Below are positions 12,805-19,874 of a DNA stretch of 64,000 nt, in pieces (the stretch's first letter is position 1; every line of letters starts with the position of its first letter). The DNA is taken from positions 17,016-81,015 of the forward strand of contig JAFRMI010000055.1 of NCBI GenBank assembly GCA_017430765.1. Reading direction: 5' to 3'. Both the position numbers and the translations under genes were made by a program. The notes beneath the pieces were generated by a model. The model ran no database searches. It was not told where the DNA came from and saw only the letters and a list, made by a program, of their open reading frames with translations. Source of the stretch: Lachnospiraceae bacterium. GTDB lineage: Bacteria; Bacillota_A; Clostridia; Lachnospirales; Lachnospiraceae.

Positions 12805-14199
12805 ATGGAAAAAACAATGGATAAAATTGTAGCTCTTTGTAAAGCCCGCGGATTTATCTATCCCGGCTCCGAGATCTACGGAGGTCTTGCCAATACATGG
12901 GACTACGGGAATCTCGGCGTAGAGCTGAAAAATAATGTGAAGCGCGCGTGGTGGCAGAAGTTTGTGCAGGAGAGCCCCTATAACGTCGGTCTTGACTGCG
13001 CCATCCTGATGAACCCGCAGACCTGGGTCGCGTCAGGGCACCTCGGCAGCTTCTCCGATCCTCTCATGGACTGCAAGGAATGCCATGAAAGATTCCGCGC
13101 GGACAAACTGATTGAGGATTTTGCCTCCGCGAACGGCATCGAGCTTGAGGGTTCCGTGGACGGATGGAGCAATGAGGAGATGGAAGCGTTTGTCGAGAAG
13201 CATGCCGTCCCGTGCCCGACCTGCGGAGCGCATAATTTCACATCGATCCGTCAGTTCAACCTGATGTTCAAGACATTCCAGGGCGTCACCGAGGACGCTA
13301 AGAACACCGTGTATCTCCGCCCGGAGACCGCGCAGGGCATCTTCGTGAATTTTAAAAATGTGCAGCGCACTTCCCGCAGAAAGGTTCCTTTCGGCATCTG
13401 CCAGATCGGAAAATCCTTCCGCAATGAGATCACGCCGGGCAATTTCACTTTCCGCACGCGTGAGTTCGAGCAGATGGAACTGGAGTTCTTCTGCAAGCCG
13501 GGAACGGATCTGGAGTGGTTCGCGTACTGGAAGGATTTCATGAAGACGTGGCTTATGGGACTTGGACTCAAGGAGGAGGAAGTCCGCTTCCGTGACCATG
13601 ACCAGGCGGAACTTTCCTTCTACAGCAAGGCGACGACGGACGTGGAGTTCCTCTTCCCGTTCGGCTGGGGAGAACTCTGGGGCATCGCTGACCGGACGGA
13701 CTATGACCTCTCGAGGCATCAGGAGACATCCGGACAGGATATGAGCTACTTCGATGACGAGGCGAAGGAAAAATACATCCCGTATGTCATCGAGCCGTCA
13801 CTTGGAGCAGATCGCATGGTTCTCGCGTTCCTCTGCAGCGCGTATGATGAGGAGGTCCTTGACGCGGAGAAGAACGATGTGCGTACCGTGCTGCATTTCC
13901 ATCCGGCGCTCGCACCGGTCAAGATCGCGGTTCTGCCGCTGTCCAAGAAGCTGGCGGGTCCTGCCGAGGAGATCTACAGGACGCTTTCGAAGGACTGGAA
14001 CTGTGATTATGACGACCGCGGAGCAATCGGCAAGCGCTACAGACGCGAGGACGAGATCGGCACGCCGTTCTGCATCACATATGATTTTGATTCGGAAGAG
14101 GATCATGCCGTGACGGTGCGTGACCGTGATACGATGGAGCAGGTGCGTGTTCCGATTGCGGAACTCAGAGACTATTTCCGCGACAAATTCAGTTTCTGA
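12805..14199 (+). CDS. glyS: Glycyl-tRNA synthetase, one-chain (alpha2) type
   Basis: This enzyme charges tRNA-Gly with glycine; the single-polypeptide class II form is the eukaryote/archaea-like alpha2 enzyme used by many Firmicutes. The protein is 464 residues, the usual size. Motif 2 is intact in '[19 protein letters not shown]', the GADR of motif 3 lies in '[13 protein letters not shown]', and there is a zinc-like CxxC pair (C-x2-C near 89 and C-x2-C near 134). ATG 12805 is eight bases after GGGAG; the longer frame upstream would overlap recO and has no ribosome binding site. Confidence 0.96.
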   Translation: MEKTMDKIVALCKARGFIYPGSEIYGGLANTWDYGNLGVELKNNVKRAWWQKFVQESPYNVGLDCAILMNPQTWVASGHLGSFSDPLMDCKECHERFRADKLIEDFASANGIELEGSVDGWSNEEMEAFVEKHAVPCPTCGAHNFTSIRQFNLMFKTFQGVTEDAKNTVYLRPETAQGIFVNFKNVQRTSRRKVPFGICQIGKSFRNEITPGNFTFRTREFEQMELEFFCKPGTDLEWFAYWKDFMKTWLMGLGLKEEEVRFRDHDQAELSFYSKATTDVEFLFPFGWGELWGIADRTDYDLSRHQETSGQDMSYFDDEAKEKYIPYVIEPSLGADRMVLAFLCSAYDEEVLDAEKNDVRTVLHFHPALAPVKIAVLPLSKKLAGPAEEIYRTLSKDWNCDYDDRGAIGKRYRREDEIGTPFCITYDFDSEEDHAVTVRDRDTMEQVRVPIAELRDYFRDKFSF

Positions 14200-14228
14200 T
14201 ACGGATCTGAAAGAATGAATATTACCGG

Positions 14229-14258
14229 CGGGTGCATGAGTGGTGCACCCGTTTTTTT
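14229..14258 (+). terminator. Rho-independent terminator of glyS
   Basis: Stem CGGGTGCA/TGCACCCG (14229-14236 and 14244-14251) with a seven-base loop and a run of seven T. Confidence 0.88.
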
Positions 14259-14530
14259 ATATCATAGGAAACTTCGTTTCCTATGATATAAAAAAACACT
14301 CCGTGAGGATGCACACACCGCACATAGGAAGGCAGCAAAGCTGCCGTGCGGCGGCGCAAAAGTCCGGCAAGCTCCCCTCAAGAGTGAGGGGCGGGGGAGC
14401 TGAAGTCCGCTTGCGGACTTTATTTTTCGGATAGATAATTCCTCGGAATTCCCTGTACGATAAAAAAAGCCTCCGGCAGGATGCACACGGGCACGTATGA
14501 AGGTTGTCGCTTACGCGGACGTGCCCGGCG
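14258..14530 (+). repeat. Dispersed multi-hairpin intergenic repeat, locus 1 (one full and one partial unit)
   Basis: Directly after the glyS terminator lies a block of stems. The full unit (14258-14427) has a perfect 15-bp hairpin (14258-14290), the box GGATGCACAC (14307-14316), a CCGCAC/GTGCGG stem enclosing GGCAGC/GCTGCC, the box GCGCAAAAGTCCGGC, a long AGCTCCCC/GGGGAGCT stem and an AAGTCCGC/GCGGACTT hairpin followed by T-rich sequence (14402-14427). A second, partial unit (14428-14530) starts with another imperfect hairpin and repeats CTCCGG, GGATGCACAC (14479-14488) and a GGGCACG stem. The same layout recurs at 22560-22793. No protein is encoded. It could be a mobile miniature element, a structured RNA or a 3' UTR element; I do not recognise it as a named family. 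Confidence 0.75.
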
Positions 14531-14549
14531 TATTATCACAGAACGGTTA

Positions 14550-14578
14550 TTGCACATAATGAAACAGAATGTTATAGT
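14550..14578 (+). promoter_or_regulatory. Promoter for the zinc-ribbon/TPM/SPFH operon
   Basis: TTGCAC (14550-14555), a 17-base spacer and TATAGT (14573-14578). The first start codon is at 14645. This is a sigma-A-type promoter; I see no obvious extracytoplasmic-function sigma motif. Confidence 0.65.
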
Positions 14579-14644
14579 TGGTTTGATGCATTTGTATATA
14601 AAAAGTGCAGAATACGGATATGTTTTCCGGCAGAAAGGAGGGGC

Positions 14645-15754
14645 ATGGCAAAAAAATACAGCTGTAAAGTATGCGGAGCCGAGCTGTACTTCGATCCCAG
14701 CCGGGGGAAGATGCACTGTGATTACTGCGAATCAGACTTTGATCCCGCCGAATATGATTTCGTACCGGGTGAGGAGGACGGCGTGGATGAGACCATCGCG
14801 CAGGGCATCGATGAGGATACCGGAGAGGCTTCGGCGGCTGCGGAGGGACAGCAGGCTACGGATGATTCCGTATCGACAGGTGATCTGGTCGTTTACAAGT
14901 GCCCGAACTGCGGGGCGGAGGTGATCACGTCGAGCAAGACGGTCGCAACCACCTGTGTCTACTGCAACAGGGCCATTACCCTGACGGGCAATGTCGGCGG
15001 TGAATTCCGTCCGGATTATGTTCTTCCGTTTGAAAAGACCCGCGAGGACGTGGAGAGAGCTTATAAGGAACTGTGCAGAAAATCGTTCCTGACACCCCGC
15101 CTGTTTACGAGAGAGGCTACGATCAAGAAGATCAAGGGGATGTATATTCCGTACTGGCTCTACTCTTTCAAGGGAACTGTCGCTATGGATATTTATGGCG
15201 AAAAAGTGCATATTCACAGGCACGGGGACGACGAGATCACGGAGACAGCTTCCTACAACGTACAGGAAGAGGCGGAGGGACGCTTCAACAGAATTCCCGC
15301 GGATGCGATGAAAGAGATGGACAATCTCATGATGGATTCGCTGGAACCGTTCAATTTCGATAAGCTGCAGAAGTTTAATCCGGCTTATCTGTCCGGGTTT
15401 TACACACAGCAGTGGGATGAATCGTCATCGGACAACGAACCGAGAGCGAAGGCCAGGGCCAAGGAATCCCTGTCCGGTTCCGCGATGCGGCACACCGGGA
15501 CATTTACTTCAACGCGGATCCGAAGCGAGCATTATGACTGGACGGAACAGAGAGTCGAACAGGCCATGCTTCCCGTCTGGATGATGTACACGGAATACAA
15601 GGGAAAGAATTATATCTTCGGAATGAACGGGCAGACCGGAAAGATTCTCGGAGAGATCCCGCAGGATCCGATGCGGCTCCTTGAAATCGGAGGAGGTATC
15701 TTCATCCTCTCCCAAATCATCATGATGATTATAAGGGTATTGGGGGTGCTGTAA
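14645..15754 (+). CDS. Zinc-ribbon membrane-anchored protein (YdjG-like)
   Basis: A 369-residue protein with two N-terminal TFIIB-like zinc ribbons (C7-x2-C10 with C25-x2-C28, and C86-x2-C89 with C104-x2-C107), an acidic linker between them, a central alpha/beta region and one C-terminal transmembrane helix (about 345-366). It heads a three-gene set with a TPM-domain protein one base downstream and an SPFH protein further on, the same composition as Bacillus subtilis ydjG-ydjH-ydjI, which there sits next to pspA and works in membrane-stress handling. The function here is inferred from that match. The ATG at 14645 follows AAAGGAGG closely. A longer frame upstream has no ribosome binding site. 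Confidence 0.8.
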   Translation: MAKKYSCKVCGAELYFDPSRGKMHCDYCESDFDPAEYDFVPGEEDGVDETIAQGIDEDTGEASAAAEGQQATDDSVSTGDLVVYKCPNCGAEVITSSKTVATTCVYCNRAITLTGNVGGEFRPDYVLPFEKTREDVERAYKELCRKSFLTPRLFTREATIKKIKGMYIPYWLYSFKGTVAMDIYGEKVHIHRHGDDEITETASYNVQEEAEGRFNRIPADAMKEMDNLMMDSLEPFNFDKLQKFNPAYLSGFYTQQWDESSSDNEPRAKARAKESLSGSAMRHTGTFTSTRIRSEHYDWTEQRVEQAMLPVWMMYTEYKGKNYIFGMNGQTGKILGEIPQDPMRLLEIGGGIFILSQIIMMIIRVLGVL

Positions 15755-15755
15755 T

Positions 15756-16862
15756 ATGAAACGACGAATGAGAATTACACGCCTTTCACTTCTTATGATT
15801 TTTCTGCTGGTCTTTTTCCTGCCGGTTTCCGTCTGTGCGGATGATGAGATCGTCTTTGACGATTATGTCACGGAAGGCGGGACGTCCGCTTCCGTGGAGG
15901 AGGCTATGGAGGAAGATCCTTCCGCGTCTTTCCCGGAGGCCGCAGAGACAGCCGGCGGGACGGAAGAGACGGAGACGATCATTCCGGAGGATGACACCGC
16001 AGCGGAAACAGCGGAAGAGATGCCCGCTCAGGGACCGGATACCGTCTACATTAAAGATCCCGCAGAGGCAGATGCGGAGAATACGGACGGGGACGATACG
16101 TATGTCTCCAATTCCGGAGAAGTATTTCAGATCCCCCGGGTGGACGATCCGGAAGAGCGCGTCTTTGACTATGCGGGGCTCTTCAGCAGCGGAGAGGAGA
16201 AAGCACTGCGGGGCCGGATTTCGGAGATGCAAAAGAAGAAGAAGGCGGACATCGTGATCCTGACTTCGGAGACGGTCCCGGAGGACTATTATTACGGCAC
16301 TGAGACGACGATGAAATATGCGGAGCAGTTCCTGATGGATAACGGTTTCAAAGAGGATGCCCTGATTTTCATCATCGATATGAATAACCGTGTTCTATGG
16401 ACTGCCGGACATGGAAAGTATGCCGCCGAAAAGTACGTAAAGTACGAGGAGAAGGTATACGACGCGGCCATGTACTGCGCAAAAAACGGGGATTATTACG
16501 GTGCTGCCAATTCGTTCCTCGACGAGACGCATAAGCTCGGAAACCGTCTCTATGCCGCAAAGCCGACGTTCCTGTCGCTTCTCTTCAGTGTGGTACTGAC
16601 ACTGATGTCCATATTGGGACTGGAGGCGAAACACAGCGGGGCACAGCCTTCCAAGGCGCATACGCCGGCAGTGAAGACGAACCAGTATAAAACCATCAGT
16701 CACAAAGAACAGTATCTGGGAACGAGGCGCTCCGTCCGCCATATTCCGAGAAGCACAAGCAGCGGCGGAGGCGGAGACGGCGGATTTTCCGGCGGCAGCC
16801 ACTCCGGCGGCGGATTCTCCGGAGGCGGCGGCGGATTTTCCGGCGGAGGCGGAAAATTCTGA
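15756..16862 (+). CDS. Secreted TPM-domain protein with glycine-rich tail (YdjH/YgcG-like)
   Basis: The 368-residue protein has a signal peptide (basic start, hydrophobic core about 10-26, likely cleavage after VCA near 28), a long acidic low-complexity region (about 30-120), a TPM domain (about 127-265; starts VFDYAGLFS) and a membrane helix near 271-290. It ends in a basic stretch and a Gly/Ser-rich tail of GGGFSGG-type repeats. TPM-domain proteins are thylakoid/periplasmic phosphatase-like and chaperone-like factors; in Firmicutes they accompany zinc-ribbon and SPFH partners. It starts one base after the zinc-ribbon gene. Confidence 0.82.
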   Translation: MKRRMRITRLSLLMIFLLVFFLPVSVCADDEIVFDDYVTEGGTSASVEEAMEEDPSASFPEAAETAGGTEETETIIPEDDTAAETAEEMPAQGPDTVYIKDPAEADAENTDGDDTYVSNSGEVFQIPRVDDPEERVFDYAGLFSSGEEKALRGRISEMQKKKKADIVILTSETVPEDYYYGTETTMKYAEQFLMDNGFKEDALIFIIDMNNRVLWTAGHGKYAAEKYVKYEEKVYDAAMYCAKNGDYYGAANSFLDETHKLGNRLYAAKPTFLSLLFSVVLTLMSILGLEAKHSGAQPSKAHTPAVKTNQYKTISHKEQYLGTRRSVRHIPRSTSSGGGGDGGFSGGSHSGGGFSGGGGGFSGGGGKF

Positions 16863-16992
16863 CCGGAGGCTTCTCACACGGGTTTCAGGATGCGTGAACT
16901 GTACGAAGATCCGCGGCACATCAATCGAAGGTGTCTGATCATAACTGCAATGGATTCTTTCTTTTAATATTCTATCTTGAAAGGAGATTATT

Positions 16993-18261
16993 ATGGGACT
17001 TATAAAGGTAGCGGCAAATGCGCTCGGAGCACTCGGCAATGCGGTCAACACCACCGGCAGCAGCCTCTGGGTGGAGTATTTTGAGAGCGGCGATATGTCC
17101 GGCGGAATTCTCATGAAGCGCGGCGTGAAGATTTCAACAGCCGGCTCCAAGAATACAAAAGGCGATCAGAATATTATCTCCTCCGGCTCCGGCATTGACG
17201 TGCAGGAAAACCAGTGTATGATCCTTGTGGAGAACGGGCGGATTGTTGATTTCTGTGCGGAACCCGGAAGATATACGTTCGATGCATCCGCGGCGCCGTC
17301 TCTTATGAGCGGCGACAACAAAGGCCTTAAGGCTCTTGCGGCTATGATCGGATCCCAGTTCCTGGCGGGCGGCTCCAGAACTAATACACAGCGTGTGTTC
17401 TATATCAACCTCGGAGAAATTCAGGGATTTAAGTGGGGCTCCGGAAATATTACCTTCGATCACTGGGAGAGTGATATCGCGACGGGAAAACCCGTCTGGC
17501 ATATCGCGACAACGCTCCAGGGCAACGGAATGTATTCCATTCAGGTGACGGATCCCGCAAAATTCTTCTCGGTACTCGGTGCGCAGAAAGCCGGCGCTGA
17601 CGGGAATGGACTGATCACAAAAGATGACATTGAGCCGCAGATCAAGACGGAGGCGATTGCGGCGATCCGGCAGGGCGTGGGCCAGATGTCCAAACTCCAT
17701 ATCCCGTACACGGAGATCGCGGCAAATGAATTCCAGCTCACGAAGGACGTCGACGCGATTCTCGACGCGTCCTGGCAGGAGACGCGCGGTATCTCCATCT
17801 TCCGCATTGCGATCGGTATGATGGACGCGGATCCGAACAGCAAGCAGAAGATCGAGAAGTATCAGGAGACGAAGGGCTACACCGATCCGTCCATGCTCGG
17901 AGCAGCCATGGGACTGGGACAGACGGAGGCGATGCAGACAGCGGCAGGCAATACGGCCGGTGCCGTTACCGGATTTGCCGGGGTCGGCATGATGGGAGGC
18001 CTCGGAAGCGGACAGGCCAATATCGCCGGTCTCATGCAGCAGGGCCAGGCACAGCAGGCGCAGACGGCTCCGGCTCCGGCGCAGCAGGCGGCGGGCTGGA
18101 CGTGCACGTCCTGCGGCGCTGTGAACAGCGGCAATTTCTGCACAAACTGCGGCAGCCCGAAACCCGCGGCCGGCAAAGCCTGCGGCAACTGCGGCTACAT
18201 GGCTCCGGATCCGGCAAATCCGCCGAAATTCTGCCCGAACTGCGGGACGAAATGGGTCTGA
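16993..18261 (+). CDS. SPFH-domain protein with C-terminal zinc ribbons (YdjI-like)
   Basis: A 422-residue soluble protein of the SPFH/band-7-like group once annotated as 'virion core protein', with an N-terminal SPFH region (about 30-300), a low-complexity Gly/Ala/Gln linker (about 305-365) and two C-terminal zinc ribbons (CTSC...CTNC and CGNC...CPNC). Such proteins oligomerise at membranes. With the two preceding genes it completes a YdjGHI-like set. AAAGGAG lies close upstream of the ATG. The 130-base gap before it shows no terminator, so it is probably cotranscribed. Confidence 0.85.
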   Translation: MGLIKVAANALGALGNAVNTTGSSLWVEYFESGDMSGGILMKRGVKISTAGSKNTKGDQNIISSGSGIDVQENQCMILVENGRIVDFCAEPGRYTFDASAAPSLMSGDNKGLKALAAMIGSQFLAGGSRTNTQRVFYINLGEIQGFKWGSGNITFDHWESDIATGKPVWHIATTLQGNGMYSIQVTDPAKFFSVLGAQKAGADGNGLITKDDIEPQIKTEAIAAIRQGVGQMSKLHIPYTEIAANEFQLTKDVDAILDASWQETRGISIFRIAIGMMDADPNSKQKIEKYQETKGYTDPSMLGAAMGLGQTEAMQTAAGNTAGAVTGFAGVGMMGGLGSGQANIAGLMQQGQAQQAQTAPAPAQQAAGWTCTSCGAVNSGNFCTNCGSPKPAAGKACGNCGYMAPDPANPPKFCPNCGTKWV

Positions 18262-18308
18262 TGAAAAAACCGCGGGCAGAACGTTACGAATAGCTCAATA
18301 GAATGAAA

Positions 18309-18354
18309 CGGGGCCGGATGATTTCTGTCAGAAATGTCAGATTTCTCCGGCCCT
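18309..18354 (+). terminator. Terminator after the SPFH gene
   Basis: Outer stem GGGCCGGA/TCCGGCCC encloses an inner TTTCTG/CAGAAA hairpin, followed by TATATGCTTTTA. The T-run is interrupted. Confidence 0.6.
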
Positions 18355-18366
18355 ATATGCTTTTAC

Positions 18367-18395
18367 TTGATAATATGTACAGAATAGGGTACAAT
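18367..18395 (+). promoter_or_regulatory. Promoter for the phosphofructokinase gene
   Basis: TTGATA (18367-18372), a 17-base spacer and TACAAT (18390-18395), 64 bases before the start codon. Confidence 0.65.
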
Positions 18396-18458
18396 GTAAA
18401 ACCGTGAAGTAGTACAACCATTTTACAATATGAACAGGATGGAGGTTACAACAACATC

Positions 18459-19718
18459 ATGGGTGTTAAAAGAAATGTAATTGTCGGCCAGTCCGGCGGC
18501 CCGACCGCAGCCATCAATTCGTCCCTTGCAGGTGTTTATAAGACCGCAAAGGACAGAGGCTATAATAAAGTTTACGGAATGCTCCATGGAGTACAGGGCC
18601 TGATCGAAGAGAAGTACATTGATCTTTCCGAGCATATTACATCCGGGCTGGACTCTGAACTTCTGAAAAGAACACCGGCTTCTTATCTTGGTTCCTGCCG
18701 TTTTAAGCTTCCGGAAATTCATCAGGATCACGCTCTGTATGAGAAGATCTTCGGTATCCTCAACGATCTTGAGATTGACTGCTTCATCTATATCGGCGGC
18801 AACGACTCGATGGATACGATCAAGAAGCTCTCCGACTACGGAATGCTGACGGGCTCTGAAATCCGTTTCGTCGGCTGCCCGAAGACCATCGACAATGACC
18901 TTGCCCTCACAGATCATACGCCCGGTTACGGCTCTGCCGCCAAGTATATCGGCACATCTGTAAAGGAAGTCATCCGTGACGGCGTTTCCATGAGGAACGC
19001 GAAGGGTCTGGTTACGGTCATTGAAATCATGGGAAGAAACGCAGGCTGGCTGACGGGCGCTTCCATTCTTGCGAAGGGAGAGGACTGCGAAGGTCCGGAT
19101 CTGATTTATCTGCCGGAGCTGGACTTTGACGTGGATGCATTTGTTGAAAAATGCAGGTCGCTCCTTGAGAAGAAGAATGCCATTGTTGCCTGTGTTTCCG
19201 AAGGTATTCACACCGCGGACGGCAAATTCATTATGGAGCTTGGGAACAATACTGATTTTGTCGATTCATTCGGCCACAAGCAGCTTACGGGAACATCCCG
19301 CGTACTGTGCGACATTCTCTCCGAGAGAATCGGATGCAAGTGCCGCTCCATCGAGTTCTCCACACTGCAGAGATCGGCGAGCCACTGCGCGTCCAGAATT
19401 GATATCAACGAGGCCTTTGAAGTCGGCGGCGCAGCCATGAAGGCGGCGGATGAGGGTGACTCCGGAAAGATGGTGGTCTTCGTCCGCACATCCACGGATC
19501 CGTACGCTGCGGAGACCGAGGTCAAGGACGTTCATAAGATCGCCAATGACGAGCGTCTTGTCCCCAGAGAGTGGATTTCAGAGGACGGCACCTATGTCAC
19601 ACGCGAATTCGAGAATTATGTGCGTCCGCTGATTCACGGCGACCTGGCTCCGATTATGGTGGATGGTATTCCGCGCCACCTTCATAAGCCCGGCTACTAT
19701 GATCTTCTTTTGTTCTGA
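18459..19718 (+). CDS. pfp: Pyrophosphate-type 6-phosphofructokinase
   Basis: This enzyme phosphorylates fructose 6-phosphate to the 1,6-bisphosphate. Two features point to PPi rather than ATP as donor: GGNDS (113-117) in place of the ATP enzyme's GGDGS, and PKTIDND (141-147) with lysine in place of PGTIDND. The 419-residue length fits the clostridial PPi-PFK clade. The reaction is reversible, so the enzyme can also serve gluconeogenesis. GGAGG lies 13 bases from ATG 18459, a rather long gap. It has its own promoter and terminator and sits next to ppdK, whose reaction produces or uses PPi. Confidence 0.88.
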   Translation: MGVKRNVIVGQSGGPTAAINSSLAGVYKTAKDRGYNKVYGMLHGVQGLIEEKYIDLSEHITSGLDSELLKRTPASYLGSCRFKLPEIHQDHALYEKIFGILNDLEIDCFIYIGGNDSMDTIKKLSDYGMLTGSEIRFVGCPKTIDNDLALTDHTPGYGSAAKYIGTSVKEVIRDGVSMRNAKGLVTVIEIMGRNAGWLTGASILAKGEDCEGPDLIYLPELDFDVDAFVEKCRSLLEKKNAIVACVSEGIHTADGKFIMELGNNTDFVDSFGHKQLTGTSRVLCDILSERIGCKCRSIEFSTLQRSASHCASRIDINEAFEVGGAAMKAADEGDSGKMVVFVRTSTDPYAAETEVKDVHKIANDERLVPREWISEDGTYVTREFENYVRPLIHGDLAPIMVDGIPRHLHKPGYYDLLLF

Positions 19719-19737
19719 TTTATAGAAAAAATATTGT

Positions 19738-19782
19738 ATCAGCAACTGTATGGGGACACCTGGCAGTTGCTGATGTTATTTT
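19738..19782 (+). terminator. Rho-independent terminator of the PPi-PFK gene
   Basis: An 11-bp stem ATCAGCAACTG/CAGTTGCTGAT (19738-19748 and 19764-19774) is followed by GTTATTTT. Confidence 0.82.
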
Positions 19783-19813
19783 AAAAACAAATACGCAGTA
19801 ATGGTAAATCTTA

Positions 19814-19822
19814 TGGTATAAT
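19814..19822 (+). promoter_or_regulatory. Extended -10 promoter for ppdK
   Basis: TGG joined to a perfect TATAAT (19817-19822), 53 bases before the start codon; no clear -35 box. Confidence 0.55.
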
Positions 19823-19874
19823 TGATGCATCTGTTGATCAATCAAAGTTACATAAACATCCAGGAGGAAACAGT

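Noticed and set aside
14240..14434. Short ORFs on both strands within the repeat locus after glyS.
   Set aside because: They follow the palindromes, differ between the two copies of the repeat and lack ribosome binding sites.
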